Shown in pieces: positions 33,721 to 42,829 of a stretch of DNA of 64,000 bases. How positions within the stretch are numbered: the stretch's first letter is position 1; every line of letters starts with the position of its first letter. The translations under genes and the position numbers were made by a program. The DNA is from Ruegeria arenilitoris (GTDB taxonomy: Bacteria > Pseudomonadota > Alphaproteobacteria > Rhodobacterales > Rhodobacteraceae). The stretch spans positions 62,001-126,000 of the forward strand of contig NZ_WPZO01000007.1 in the NCBI RefSeq assembly GCF_013031355.1. The letters are read 5' to 3'. The notes under the pieces are model-generated. The model saw nothing but the letters and a program-made list of their open reading frames with translations, did no database searches and was not told the origin of the DNA.

Positions 33721-34633
33721 AAAATTTGTTATTGAGGCCGAAGGTTACCCGGAAATGTCCGGGATGATGTTGGTAACCGTCGAAGCCATGAAACAGATAG
33801 GTGGCTCAGCAAGTATTTATGAACTGGATGAGAAGGTCGCCGAAATCGAAGGTGTTTCTGAGGAAGAACAATCCTTCATGATGACGGGAACCAATCAGGG
33901 ACAACCACGATTGAACTATTATCTGGCTTGGGCTCGAACCTTCTTGAAGAAGGGTGGGGCCCTCGAGAATTCCGCTCGTGGTATTTGGGCGTTAACTGAG
34001 TTCGGGAGCACGATTGAGACGATTGGCGATACTCAGAAAATAATCGACCAGGTGAACGAGGAAGAAAAAGCTAGAGCTCGCGAGCGGCGGAAGAAAAAGC
34101 AACAAAACGGGGATGAGCCCGAATTGTTTTCACCTACTGATCAGAGTGGCAAGATAGAAGAGACGCCCGACACAGAGACCTGGAAATCCAGGTTGCTCTC
34201 TACTTTGAAGCAAATGGATCCTTACGCCTTTGAGCGCTTAGCACAGCGTTTGCTTCGAGAAGCAGGTTTCACCAAAGTCGAGGTTCGAGGAAAATCCGGT
34301 GATGGTGGAATCGATGGCGTTGGCGTACTTCGCGTGAACCTCGTTTCTTTTCAGGTGTTCTTTCAGTGTAAACGCTACAAAGGAAGCGTTGGGTCTTCGG
34401 AAATTCGCGACTTCAGGGGCGCGATGATGGGCCGAGCTGACAAAGGGCTGTTCATAACGACTGGCAATTTTACCGCACAAGCTTCGGACGAAGCTACAAG
34501 GGATGGTGCGACAGCGATTGACCTAATCGATGGAGATCGCCTGTGTGATCTGCTCAAAGAAAATGACCTTGGGGTTGCGACAGAAATGATTGAGGCGGTC
34601 ACAATAGATGAGAAGTTCTTTGCCAGCGTTTAG
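33713..34633 (+). CDS. mrr: Mrr-type restriction endonuclease (guest gene in the AAA operon)
   Basis: 306 residues from a TTG at 33713 with AAGGA seven bases upstream, overlapping the ATPase stop by eight bases. An N-terminal winged-helix (Mrr_N-like, about 1-95), a charged linker, then the Mrr catalytic fold: AFERLAQRLLREAGF, GDGGIDG (Asp197/Asp201) and FQCKRYKG (Gln218/Lys220), the PD-(D/E)xK core of type IV enzymes that cut modified DNA. G+C is about 45% (27 of 60 bases in two sampled lines), well below its neighbours, so it is probably horizontally acquired. Lies inside a junction of the host operon. Confidence 0.85.
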   Translation: MDRKFVIEAEGYPEMSGMMLVTVEAMKQIGGSASIYELDEKVAEIEGVSEEEQSFMMTGTNQGQPRLNYYLAWARTFLKKGGALENSARGIWALTEFGSTIETIGDTQKIIDQVNEEEKARARERRKKKQQNGDEPELFSPTDQSGKIEETPDTETWKSRLLSTLKQMDPYAFERLAQRLLREAGFTKVEVRGKSGDGGIDGVGVLRVNLVSFQVFFQCKRYKGSVGSSEIRDFRGAMMGRADKGLFITTGNFTAQASDEATRDGATAIDLIDGDRLCDLLKENDLGVATEMIEAVTIDEKFFASV

Positions 34634-34663
34634 TATTAAACAAATGGAAGGAAGGTCTGCTTA

Positions 34664-36001
34664 GTGATCCGTCTCATCGAAAAAGGCCTGATGTTCGGCA
34701 ACCTCGTACACATCTCCAGCCCGGCTCTGGTCGAGCGGTATAACCGCGCGCTGCAGCATCTGGCGGGCAAGACCACGGAGCTGACGGATTTCCATGTCGA
34801 TATCTCGGGCTATTCGCCGGAGGTAGGGATTGAGCTGGACGACCCGCTCTATCTCAACCCCAACGGGGTCAACCGGCAGTTTATCCTGCTGACGACCGAG
34901 CAGAAACGCGCGCCTCTGCTGAACGTCAAATTCTCGACCTCACGCGATATCCTGCGCGAATTCATCGAGATGAACGAGGCGCAGCTTTTCGCCCTGACCG
35001 CCACCGATGCCGTGGCCGGAGAGCTGGTGAACTCGGTCTTCAAACTCACCACACCGCGCGACCTGCTGAACCTTCGCAAGATCGAGATCGAGGCCGACAC
35101 GGTAGGCGGCACCCTGCGCAAGGCCGAGCAGCTTGCGGGCATGGTCGAGCGGTTCAAGACCGAAGAGGACGCCTGGTTCGACGATGTGCTGATCGCCAAG
35201 ATGATCGAAACCGCCAGAGAAACTGGCGACGTCACCCGCAACCCGGTCCACCTGCGCCATACGGCGTTTGATCAGCGCAACTTCTGGACCGCGCATTTCG
35301 GGGGGCTCTACCTGTTCCCCGATCTCGATTACCCGGCCGCGATTAGTATGGGTGACCGGCCCGAGGACATGCCGATCGAGCACGTGTTCGACGCCTCACA
35401 ACGGCATCGGATTGCGGCCTTCCTGAACGACAACAATCTGGTCGAGACGATCATCGAGGCGCGCGGCGTGAACTCGGCTGCTGTTTTGCAACAGAAGATG
35501 GACTTTCTGACCGTCCACGCCGCCGCCGACGCGGGCGTGGACCTGACCGGGCTGGACCGCAGCGACATGCGCCGTCTGGCGCGAAACCACGCCGACCGCC
35601 TGCCCGAGGCCTTCCACGGCCTTGCCCAATTGCTGCGCTGGGCCAGCGATGGCGGGCCGTGGCCGCGCATCACCTCGGACCATCCGGCCTATTTCTATAC
35701 GATGCGGGCCTCTGATACGCCCAACCGCGATCTGGTGAACATGCTGCTGGCCGAACTGGCCCCGCTGGACCCGCGCCAGATGTTCATCTGCCATAAGGAA
35801 TTGTTCTACAATACCTATTCCACCTGGCCCGAGGCCAAGAAAGCCTATGTTGCCGACTTCCTCGCGCGCGAGTATCAGGTGGACAAGGCAGGCGCTCGCG
35901 CCGCGTTGTTCGGCCATGAACCTGGCATGAGCGGCAATGACCGGGTCAGCGATGACATCATCGCGCGCGTCGGTCCCTGGGGCGCTGTTGGGAGGAATTG
36001 A
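34664..36001 (+). CDS. 445-residue operon protein (possibly DUF6638)
   Basis: Soluble protein. The GTG start (MIRLIEKGLMFGNLVHI) has AAGG eight bases upstream. Beginning LIEKGLMFGNLVHISSPALVERYNRALQHLAGKTTELTDFHVDISGYSPEVG. It resembles, from memory, the roseobacter DUF6638 family; this is uncertain. A DLRRSDMRRLARNHADRLP helical region lies near residue 300, and HKELFYNTYSTWPEAKKAYVADFLA near the end. No catalytic motif is recognised. The preceding six-codon ORF MEGRSA* (34644-34664) overlaps this GTG and may be the relic of the ATPase 3' end. Confidence 0.65.
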   Translation: MIRLIEKGLMFGNLVHISSPALVERYNRALQHLAGKTTELTDFHVDISGYSPEVGIELDDPLYLNPNGVNRQFILLTTEQKRAPLLNVKFSTSRDILREFIEMNEAQLFALTATDAVAGELVNSVFKLTTPRDLLNLRKIEIEADTVGGTLRKAEQLAGMVERFKTEEDAWFDDVLIAKMIETARETGDVTRNPVHLRHTAFDQRNFWTAHFGGLYLFPDLDYPAAISMGDRPEDMPIEHVFDASQRHRIAAFLNDNNLVETIIEARGVNSAAVLQQKMDFLTVHAAADAGVDLTGLDRSDMRRLARNHADRLPEAFHGLAQLLRWASDGGPWPRITSDHPAYFYTMRASDTPNRDLVNMLLAELAPLDPRQMFICHKELFYNTYSTWPEAKKAYVADFLAREYQVDKAGARAALFGHEPGMSGNDRVSDDIIARVGPWGAVGRN

Positions 36002-36268
36002 ATGATCGTTGCAATCCGTTTTCTGATTCCACTGCTGATCATTCTGACGGTGATCTATGTCGGGCTGTCGATCTATTCCCGCTTGGTGCGACGGCGCAAG
36101 CTGATTGCGCATTGGGAAAAGAAAGGGCTGTCCGGCGATCGCGATGCCTTTGTCGCGCGGGGGTTGAAGAAATACGACAACTCCTTTCGCAGGAAACTGC
36201 TACTGGGCGTTTATGTCGTCCCGCTTGGGGCAATTGCCCTGCTGATCTATATTACGAATTTTATGTGA
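36002..36268 (+). CDS. Small two-helix membrane protein of the operon
   Basis: 88 residues: helix (about 5-24), a basic cytoplasmic loop with RRRKLIAHWEKKG, helix (about 65-85). ATG 36002 directly follows the preceding TGA, with GGAGG upstream. Unlike the guest genes its composition matches the host. No family recognised. Confidence 0.65.
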   Translation: MIVAIRFLIPLLIILTVIYVGLSIYSRLVRRRKLIAHWEKKGLSGDRDAFVARGLKKYDNSFRRKLLLGVYVVPLGAIALLIYITNFM

Positions 36269-36279
36269 GGGCCGGATAG

Positions 36280-36927
36280 ATGGTCTATGTCAAATGGGTA
36301 TTCATCATAGTTTTCTGGGGCTTGGTTGCCGCAGTGCTGGAATACACGCTGCCGCAGCAGGATGTGGTGCGGATCGTCAAAACCGAGGTGAGGCGGGTCG
36401 ATTTCGGTGAGAATTCGATCTTCTGGGCACAGCAGGACACCGGTCAGGAAGGGGCTCAAACCACCAACCGCGATGTGCGTTTTGTCGAAACCTTCCGCCC
36501 CAACGGCAAGCCGCGCGTGTATCGCAACGAGGATACCGGCTGGGGCTGGCCGCCCTATTTCAAGCTCGACAGCTCGAACCTGCAGGCCGAGTTGACCAAT
36601 CTCGTGTCGACGGCCGCAGACCCGCAATGGGTGGTGATACGCCACTATGGCTGGCGCAATCAGCTCATGTCGATCTTTCCCAACGTGGTTTCGGTGCGCC
36701 CAGTGGACAGCCCCGATGTGCGGCTGATCCCCTGGTTCAACATCATCTTCCTGACGGTGTTCTTCGCCATCGTCTGGGCGATCTGGGTGCGCTGGCGCAG
36801 GTTCCGACAACGCCGCATCGACCCGATGCTGGAAAATGTCGAGGACGGCTTTTATGCAGCAGGCGACGCGATTGAAGAGAAACGCAACGGTTTTCGCCGT
36901 TGGTTGGACAGCTGGAAATCCAAGTGA
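36280..36927 (+). CDS. DUF1523 membrane protein
   Basis: 215 residues with an N-terminal helix (FIIVFWGLVAAVLEYTLP) and a second one near 155-178 (WFNIIFLTVFFAIVWAIWVRWRRFRQRR). Diagnostic segments are HDVVRIV-like QDVVRIVKTEVRRVDFGENSIFWAQ, YRNEDTGWGWPPYFKLDSSNLQAE and VVIRHYGWRNQLMSIFPN. The central beta-rich domain should be periplasmic. Function unknown. Last gene of the operon, 11 bases after the small membrane gene; a weak gggtc/gaccc hairpin follows. Confidence 0.85.
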   Translation: MVYVKWVFIIVFWGLVAAVLEYTLPQQDVVRIVKTEVRRVDFGENSIFWAQQDTGQEGAQTTNRDVRFVETFRPNGKPRVYRNEDTGWGWPPYFKLDSSNLQAELTNLVSTAADPQWVVIRHYGWRNQLMSIFPNVVSVRPVDSPDVRLIPWFNIIFLTVFFAIVWAIWVRWRRFRQRRIDPMLENVEDGFYAAGDAIEEKRNGFRRWLDSWKSK

Positions 36928-36965
36928 CGGCGCGGGTCGTTTGACCCATGTCCCCGTGGCTTTCG

Positions 36966-38060
36966 TTATCTGACCACGAACTCAGCATGCAGCGCCCCGG
37001 CGGCCTTGATCGTCTTCAGAATGTCGATCATGTCGCGGGGCGAAACGCCCAGCGCGTTAAGGCCCGCCACGACCTCGGAAAGGGTAGTGGCTTCAGGGAT
37101 TTCGGCCAGTCCGGTGCCTTCTTCCTCTTCTATCCCGGCGAATGTGCGGGGGACGACAACCGTTTCTCCACGGGCAAACGGGTTGGGCTGGACCGCGATC
37201 GGCGACTCTTCGACCGTCAGAGTCAGATTGCCCTGTGATACCGCTACGCGCGATATCCGAACCTCTTGCCCCATGACGATGGTACCCGAACGCTGATCGA
37301 CCACTACACGGGCCTTGGTTTCGGGCTCGACCAGAATGTTCTCGATCCGGCCCAATGCGTGCGCTGTCGATATCGCCTGCGTCGCTGCGATATTGAGTTC
37401 GACCGTGCCGGAATCGCGCATGATCGCCACCGCCCGGTTGAATTCAGTGTTGATCGCAACCTCGATACGGCTGGCGGTGGTAAAATCGGGCTCGCGCAGG
37501 GCCAGCCGCATTTGCGTTAGTGTCGAGAGATCAAAGTCGATCTCGCGTTCCACCCGCGCACCCGACGGGATCACGCCAGAGGTCGGAACCCCCTGCACGA
37601 CCGAGGCAGCCTCGCCCTCGGCCACGGCGCCACCGGCCAGAACCGTGCCCTGCGCTACAGCGTAGATTTGCCCGTCGGCCGCGTTCAGTGGTGTCATGAT
37701 CAGGGTGCCACCCAACAGACTTTTGGAATCGCCGATGGCTGACACTGTCACGTCGATCTGCCCACCGACCCGGGCAAAAGGTGGTAGGCTGGCGGTCACC
37801 AACACGGCCGCGACGTTTTTGGGGCGAAAATCCTCTCCGTTCACATTGACGCCCAGCCGTTCGAGGATGTTCGACATGATCTCCTCGGTGAAGGGCGAGT
37901 TGCGCAGCCCGTCCCCGGTGCCGTTCAGCCCGACAACCAGACCATAGCCCACCAGATCATTGCCCCGTACTCCGTCGAAATCCACAAGGTCCTTCAGGCG
38001 GATCGCACCGGCTGAAGCGATCCCGGGCAGCATCATCAATAGGAAAACAAGGAGTCTCAT
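36966..38060 (-). CDS. flgI: Flagellar P-ring protein FlgI
   Basis: 364 residues, signal peptide MRLLVFLLMMLPGIASA. Builds the P ring around the rod in the peptidoglycan. Diagnostic RLKDLVDFDGVRGNDLVGYGLVVGLNGTGDGL near the N-terminus; C-terminal VVAGLNALGVSPRDMIDILKTIKAAGALHAEFVVR. Its ATG overlaps the flgL stop. Last gene of the minus-strand block fliI-motB-flgE-flgK-flgL-flgI. Confidence 0.95.
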   Translation of the reverse strand: MRLLVFLLMMLPGIASAGAIRLKDLVDFDGVRGNDLVGYGLVVGLNGTGDGLRNSPFTEEIMSNILERLGVNVNGEDFRPKNVAAVLVTASLPPFARVGGQIDVTVSAIGDSKSLLGGTLIMTPLNAADGQIYAVAQGTVLAGGAVAEGEAASVVQGVPTSGVIPSGARVEREIDFDLSTLTQMRLALREPDFTTASRIEVAINTEFNRAVAIMRDSGTVELNIAATQAISTAHALGRIENILVEPETKARVVVDQRSGTIVMGQEVRISRVAVSQGNLTLTVEESPIAVQPNPFARGETVVVPRTFAGIEEEEGTGLAEIPEATTLSEVVAGLNALGVSPRDMIDILKTIKAAGALHAEFVVR

Positions 38061-39067
38061 CTCAGGAAATTCACCAGCGACAGGTTCGCGTTGCGAACGG
38101 TGACGGAATAGAGGCTTTCCAACTGGAACTGCACGGTTTGAAGCTGCGCGGCGGTTTCATACGGGTCCGCTGCAATCAGTTTGTTGCGGCTGTATTCCAG
38201 GCTGGTTTGTGCGGCACCGTTGCGCGTTGTGGCCTGTTCGATCCGTGCCTCGGCCGATCCCACTTGTGCGCGCAGGTTGACGATATCATTCTGGGTATTG
38301 GCCAGATCGACGCCCAATTGCGTGAACAACGCCGTGCGCTGATCACGCGGCAGGTTCAGCGCGTCGTCCGACACCAGCGCCGCAACGGCGATACCGCGCA
38401 ACGCGTCCTTGATCGCGGGATCCGTTGCCGTAATTGGAATACGGACACTTTCATTTTCCGAGATTTGCATCGCCGCCAAAGTGGTGTCTGACCCTTGATA
38501 GATCATCGCGTCAAACCCGGCCGGATCGTTGAACCAATCTTCTGCCGCCTGCCGGATATCCGACACCGTGGCGTGCCCGGTCAGCTCAGCCTCCAATGCA
38601 GTCAGCAGCGTGTCGGTCGAAGGCAGGGGGGAAACATCCGTGGCCACGCCGGAATACAGGCTGCGCCCGCCAGCGCGCGTGTTCAGCGCAGACATGATCG
38701 TGTCCAGCTCGTTGAGCGCCTGCACTGATGCGTTTTCGTGGCTGACCGCCTGGTTCGAAGTGCCAAAAGACAGCAGGGACGCGGTGAATTCGCTGACAGA
38801 GTCTTCAATCGTCGTCAGGCTCAGCTGCATTGCATCGGTAAACAGCCCGGCCTCGGCCGCGGACACCCGATAGGCGTCAAGCCGCGACAGGCTGCGATCC
38901 AGATCCAGAAGGTGCGAGTAATCGCCATCCAGCCGCCCGGACACATCCTGAACCTTGCCGGTGGACATCTCATAGGACAGGGTTTCGATCCGGGTTTTCA
39001 GTTCGGTCGAGCGGGTCTTCAATGTCATGCCCCGCGCCAGATCACCGATAGACGTCAAATTCATCAT
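38057..39067 (-). CDS. flgL: Flagellar hook-filament junction protein FlgL
   Basis: 336 residues (or 335/337: GTG 39070, ATG 39067 and ATG 39064 are adjacent; GAGG spacing favours an ATG). Flagellin-like N-terminus MMNLTSIGDLARGMTLKTRSTELKTRIETLSYEMSTGKVQD and C-terminus YSVTVRNANLSLVNFLR. HAP3 connects hook to filament. Overlaps flgK upstream and flgI downstream. Confidence 0.9.
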   Translation of the reverse strand: MMNLTSIGDLARGMTLKTRSTELKTRIETLSYEMSTGKVQDVSGRLDGDYSHLLDLDRSLSRLDAYRVSAAEAGLFTDAMQLSLTTIEDSVSEFTASLLSFGTSNQAVSHENASVQALNELDTIMSALNTRAGGRSLYSGVATDVSPLPSTDTLLTALEAELTGHATVSDIRQAAEDWFNDPAGFDAMIYQGSDTTLAAMQISENESVRIPITATDPAIKDALRGIAVAALVSDDALNLPRDQRTALFTQLGVDLANTQNDIVNLRAQVGSAEARIEQATTRNGAAQTSLEYSRNKLIAADPYETAAQLQTVQFQLESLYSVTVRNANLSLVNFLR

Positions 39068-40518
39068 CACAACCTCAACAGAGTATTCATCAATTCATCC
39101 ACCACCGAGATGACCCGGGCGTTGGCGGCATAGGCCTGCTCGATCTCCATCAGGCGCTGCAGCTCCTGATCCGTGTCGACGCCGTCCTCAGCCTCGATCC
39201 GCGCCATTTCCAGCTGGGCGCTGTTGGCGAAGGTCAGGCGTTGGCTGGCCGTGTGGGCATTTGCGCCAGCCTTGGACGAAAGCGCCTCGGTCAGATCAGA
39301 AGCGCGCATGGCACCGGTGCCAAAAGGCGAACCGGCGACAGGGCGCGCATCGCTGAGAATGGCACCAAGGGCCTGCAGCTGTGTTGCATCACCCGGATCG
39401 CCGGGGGCCGCCGCACCCAGCCCGTCGCGCAGCCGCCAGCTGTCGCCGCCATTGTCGGGATCGACAATCGCGTTCAGACTGATGCGCGAGGCCAGTCCCG
39501 CTGGGGCCGTTACATCGAACCGGTTACCGGCATCGGTGAACAGGCCTGCGTCGGTGGGCAGTGCGGTGGGGTCCAGACCAGGGGTTTCGAATCGTTCGAT
39601 CAGGTCCCGGGCGACCGAGTCCAGATTGGCCTGTGCCTCAACCGCCAGCTCATCGCGGATCTGGAACTGGGCCATCAGCGCGCCGCCGCGTATCTGGGCG
39701 GTGTCGCCACTGGTGCGTATCGGGTTGCCGTTCATCTCCAACCCCGACAGCAGGCCGTTTCCCACCGTCATATGGGGTTTGGTATCGCCGGTGGTGGTAA
39801 AGGAAAACTGCGCCGCCGTGCCTTCCAGCAGGATCAGGCCTCCATCGGAGTACAGCGAGACCTGGTCGTTGGCCCGCGGCACCGCGTTGACTGGCACCAA
39901 TTCGTTGACCTGATCGATCAGAACCTGCCGTTGGTCCAGCAAGGCCCCGATGTCACCGCCCGAGTGTTTGACCGAGGGAATTCTGGCATTCAGCTTCTCG
40001 ATATCCTTGAGAGTTTGGTTTAGGCTGTCCACATGCTTGCCAATGGTGCGGTCCGCGTCCGATCGCAATTGCCTCACGCCCTCGGAGGCAGAGTTGATTC
40101 TGTTGGCCAGATCGCGACCGGAGCGGGCGACCTGATCCAGCCGCTCGGATGAGTCCGGCAGGCTGGCCGCTGTGATCAGGCTGCTGTCGAAATCTGCCAA
40201 CCGGGCGGCAAGCGATGAAAGATCGTCGGCCGCACCGATGAAACCCTCAACGCTAGTGTGAAAGCCGGACACGGCGGTTTGGAACGCCAGATCCGCGTCG
40301 GTGGCGTGTCGGTTGGCGGTCAGCACCGGGTCCTGGTTGCGCACTACGCCAACCGTTCGCACCCCATGTCCCGAGATTGTGTTTGTCGTCAGCTCCAGCG
40401 ACCGGCGGGCAAAGCCGGGGGTCAGCGCGTTGGCGATATTGTCCGACACAACCGACGTGCCTCGGCCCGCGGCCGTCAAACCGCTTACTGCGTTGTTGAA
40501 TGCCGTCGTCATATTCAT
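39067..40518 (-). CDS. flgK: Flagellar hook-associated protein FlgK
   Basis: 483 residues. N-terminal NAVSGLTAAGRGTSVVSDNIANALTPGFARRS and C-terminal ELQRLMEIEQAYAANARVISVVDELMNTLLRL, the paired helices shared by rod/hook proteins. HAP1, the first junction protein between hook and filament. The ATG at 40518 is preceded by a G-rich ribosome site; 33 bases downstream of flgE. Confidence 0.95.
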   Translation of the reverse strand: MNMTTAFNNAVSGLTAAGRGTSVVSDNIANALTPGFARRSLELTTNTISGHGVRTVGVVRNQDPVLTANRHATDADLAFQTAVSGFHTSVEGFIGAADDLSSLAARLADFDSSLITAASLPDSSERLDQVARSGRDLANRINSASEGVRQLRSDADRTIGKHVDSLNQTLKDIEKLNARIPSVKHSGGDIGALLDQRQVLIDQVNELVPVNAVPRANDQVSLYSDGGLILLEGTAAQFSFTTTGDTKPHMTVGNGLLSGLEMNGNPIRTSGDTAQIRGGALMAQFQIRDELAVEAQANLDSVARDLIERFETPGLDPTALPTDAGLFTDAGNRFDVTAPAGLASRISLNAIVDPDNGGDSWRLRDGLGAAAPGDPGDATQLQALGAILSDARPVAGSPFGTGAMRASDLTEALSSKAGANAHTASQRLTFANSAQLEMARIEAEDGVDTDQELQRLMEIEQAYAANARVISVVDELMNTLLRL

Positions 40519-40551
40519 CGGACAGCCCCCCTTTCCGGATTAAAACCCAAA

Positions 40552-41847
40552 TCAGCGTTTGATGTTGGTGGTTTCCTGCAGCATCTCGTCGACCGTTTTG
40601 ATCACCGTCGCGCTCGACGAATAGGCGCGTTGCGTCTGAATCAGCGAGGTCAGCTCGGTCGCGATGTCGGTGGTCGATTCCTCGCGTGCAAAGGACACCA
40701 GATCGCCGGTCGGCCCTTCGCCTGCGTTCCACAGGAAGAAGGTGCCGCTTTCACGGGACGGCGCGTAGGTCTGGCTGTCCAGTGCGGTCAATCCGTTGGG
40801 GTTGGGTACATCTGCGAGCGGAATCTGGAACATGCGGCGGCTGACACCGGTGTCATAAAACGCATAGACATAGCCGTTCTCATCCACCTGAACGCTGGTC
40901 ATCGTGCCCACGGCAGAGCCGTCACGCGTGATCGATACCGGCGCAAAGGTGTCAGACAGTTGCGTGATGCCATCCGCGTCGCCGATCTGGCCGATATTGA
41001 CCTCCATCGGGCCACCGGCCACGTTCACCACAAGGCTGCCCGTGGTCGGGTCATAAGCCCCGCCAGATACAGTCGTAACGCTTGCCAGCGTGCCACCGGC
41101 GGTCCGGCTGTCAGTGAAGGTCAGAGTGTATTCGCCGATCACCGCCCCGCCGGACGCGGAATCCCGCAGGATCATGGTCCATTCATTGCTGCTGCCGGCT
41201 GCAGGAACGGTTGGCACAAGCTCGATATCGACGCTTTCGGACTTGCCCAGGTTGTCGAAATACTCAACCGACAGGGGCTGCGTATCGCCCGGTGCCCCGG
41301 CGTCGGTTGCCGTTGCCGGCAGATTCATGCGCAGGTTCATCGCCGTGGTCGGAGAGCCGGACAGCTGATTGACGCTCAGCTGGATGGGTTCCAGTGCCGC
41401 CGGGGTGTCCCGCGGCACCGCCGGAATCGTCCCGTCCGGATTCGCCCGCCAGCCTAGCAGGACAAGGCCGGATTCGGTGACCAGATACCCTTCTTCATTG
41501 GTGCGGAACGATCCGGTGGTGGTCAGTTGCATCTCATTCGATCCGCCCGCGATCTGCGAGCTGGGGCGCACCGGCAACATGCCCCGGCCCCGCACCGCCA
41601 GATCGGTCGAGTTGTTGGTGGTCACCAGCGATCCGCGCTGGTCGATCAGGCGCTGACTGGTGGTTCTGACCCCGCCTGCCGAATAGCTGCCGCCCTGGCC
41701 CGACGTGACCATCGAATGAAAATCCGTTTCGACCCGCTTGTAGCCGAATGTCGAAGAGTTCGCGATGTTGTCCGAAATGGTGGCCAGCCGGTTGGCGTTG
41801 GCCTTCAATGAGGCCACACCGGCATTCAGCGAGGAGGAAATCGTCAT
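40552..41847 (-). CDS. flgE: Flagellar hook protein FlgE
   Basis: 431 residues from ATG 41847 (AGAAGGG upstream). N-terminal SSSLNAGVASLKANANRLATISDNIANSSTFGYKRVETDF; a beta-rich middle; C-terminal STDIATELTSLIQTQRAYSSSATVIKTVDEMLQETTNIKR. Length fits a standard hook protein. A CtrA-like box lies about 54 bases before the start. Confidence 0.95.
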   Translation of the reverse strand: MTISSSLNAGVASLKANANRLATISDNIANSSTFGYKRVETDFHSMVTSGQGGSYSAGGVRTTSQRLIDQRGSLVTTNNSTDLAVRGRGMLPVRPSSQIAGGSNEMQLTTTGSFRTNEEGYLVTESGLVLLGWRANPDGTIPAVPRDTPAALEPIQLSVNQLSGSPTTAMNLRMNLPATATDAGAPGDTQPLSVEYFDNLGKSESVDIELVPTVPAAGSSNEWTMILRDSASGGAVIGEYTLTFTDSRTAGGTLASVTTVSGGAYDPTTGSLVVNVAGGPMEVNIGQIGDADGITQLSDTFAPVSITRDGSAVGTMTSVQVDENGYVYAFYDTGVSRRMFQIPLADVPNPNGLTALDSQTYAPSRESGTFFLWNAGEGPTGDLVSFAREESTTDIATELTSLIQTQRAYSSSATVIKTVDEMLQETTNIKR

Positions 41848-41901
41848 TTGCACGCCCTTCTGTTGCGTCAATCCTTGATGCAACAGCTAACGCACTGCCC
41901 C

Positions 41902-41916
41902 TTAACAGCGCGCTAA
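41902..41916. promoter_or_regulatory. CtrA-like box upstream of flgE
   Basis: TTAA-N7-CTAA followed by C, one mismatch from the CtrA consensus TTAA-N7-TTAA. About 54 bases from the flgE start, similar to the spacing at motB. Confidence 0.5.
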
Positions 41917-41945
41917 CAGGTAAAATGCCGTCTATCCTCTGGCTG

Positions 41946-42782
41946 TCAGGTCTCGCGCAGGAAGATGATTTCGATCCGGTTGTTACGCACTGCCATTGGA
42001 TTTTCATCTGACAATTCCCGGTCGGCATGACCGGTTACGCGATCCAGCCGCTTCGTCGTAAACCCCTTATCTTCAAGCAGTTGCCGCACCACCTGCGCGC
42101 GTGAGGTCGAGATATCCCAGGACGGATCGCGCGCCAGAACCACGGGCGAGGCCCTGACATGGCCCTCGACCGCCACGTCATTGGTCACCAGATCCGAAGA
42201 CCGCGCCACCAGCAATGCCAGCGCACGCATCATTGTTGTCGGCTCATCCGTACCCGATTCGAACAACGGCTGATCCTCGGTGTCGAACAGCTCAACCACC
42301 AGACCTTCGTCGGTGACGCGCGTGACGATGTGTTTTAGCACTTTGTCCGAGACCATGCTTTCCCCGGTATGCCCCAGCAGCTGGGCCTCGAGCGTCGAGA
42401 AATCGTCGGACGCTTCTTTGCCACCATCCGGATGAACCCCGATCGACCCACGCGCCTGCCGGGCGACCGTGGGGTGCCGTTTCGCAGCCCCCGAGCCGTC
42501 CATCACCATTGTCTTTTCTGAAAACATGTTATTGCCGCCAAAGGCCCCGTCACCGCCGCCTGAGACCGGATTCACCGGAATCGTCGGCGAGAAGTAATCC
42601 GCCAGCCCTTTGCGTTGTTTTTCGGTCGTTGCGTTCAGCAGCCACATCAACATGAAGAACGCCATCATGGCCGTGACAAAGTCGGCATATGCGACCTTCC
42701 ACGCGCCACCGTGGTGGCCATCGCCACCTGACACACGTTTCTTCTTGATGATGATTGGCGCCGCATTCGATTGCGCACCCAT
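41946..42782 (-). CDS. motB: Flagellar motor stator protein MotB
   Basis: 278 residues. N-terminal membrane helix AYADFVTAMMAFFMLMWLL contains the proton-pathway Asp34. The C-terminal OmpA-like peptidoglycan-binding domain has VEGHVRAS, a TSRAQVVRQLLEDKG segment and VTGHADRELSDENPMAVRNNRIEI. The ATG at 42782 was preferred because the upstream GTG 42791 is part of the AAGGTGGAG ribosome site. No motA is present in the window. A perfect CtrA box lies upstream. Confidence 0.9.
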   Translation of the reverse strand: MGAQSNAAPIIIKKKRVSGGDGHHGGAWKVAYADFVTAMMAFFMLMWLLNATTEKQRKGLADYFSPTIPVNPVSGGGDGAFGGNNMFSEKTMVMDGSGAAKRHPTVARQARGSIGVHPDGGKEASDDFSTLEAQLLGHTGESMVSDKVLKHIVTRVTDEGLVVELFDTEDQPLFESGTDEPTTMMRALALLVARSSDLVTNDVAVEGHVRASPVVLARDPSWDISTSRAQVVRQLLEDKGFTTKRLDRVTGHADRELSDENPMAVRNNRIEIIFLRET

Positions 42783-42829
42783 CTCCACCACCTTTTTATC
42801 ACCCGACTACAGGCGTAGCCGGGCAGGTC

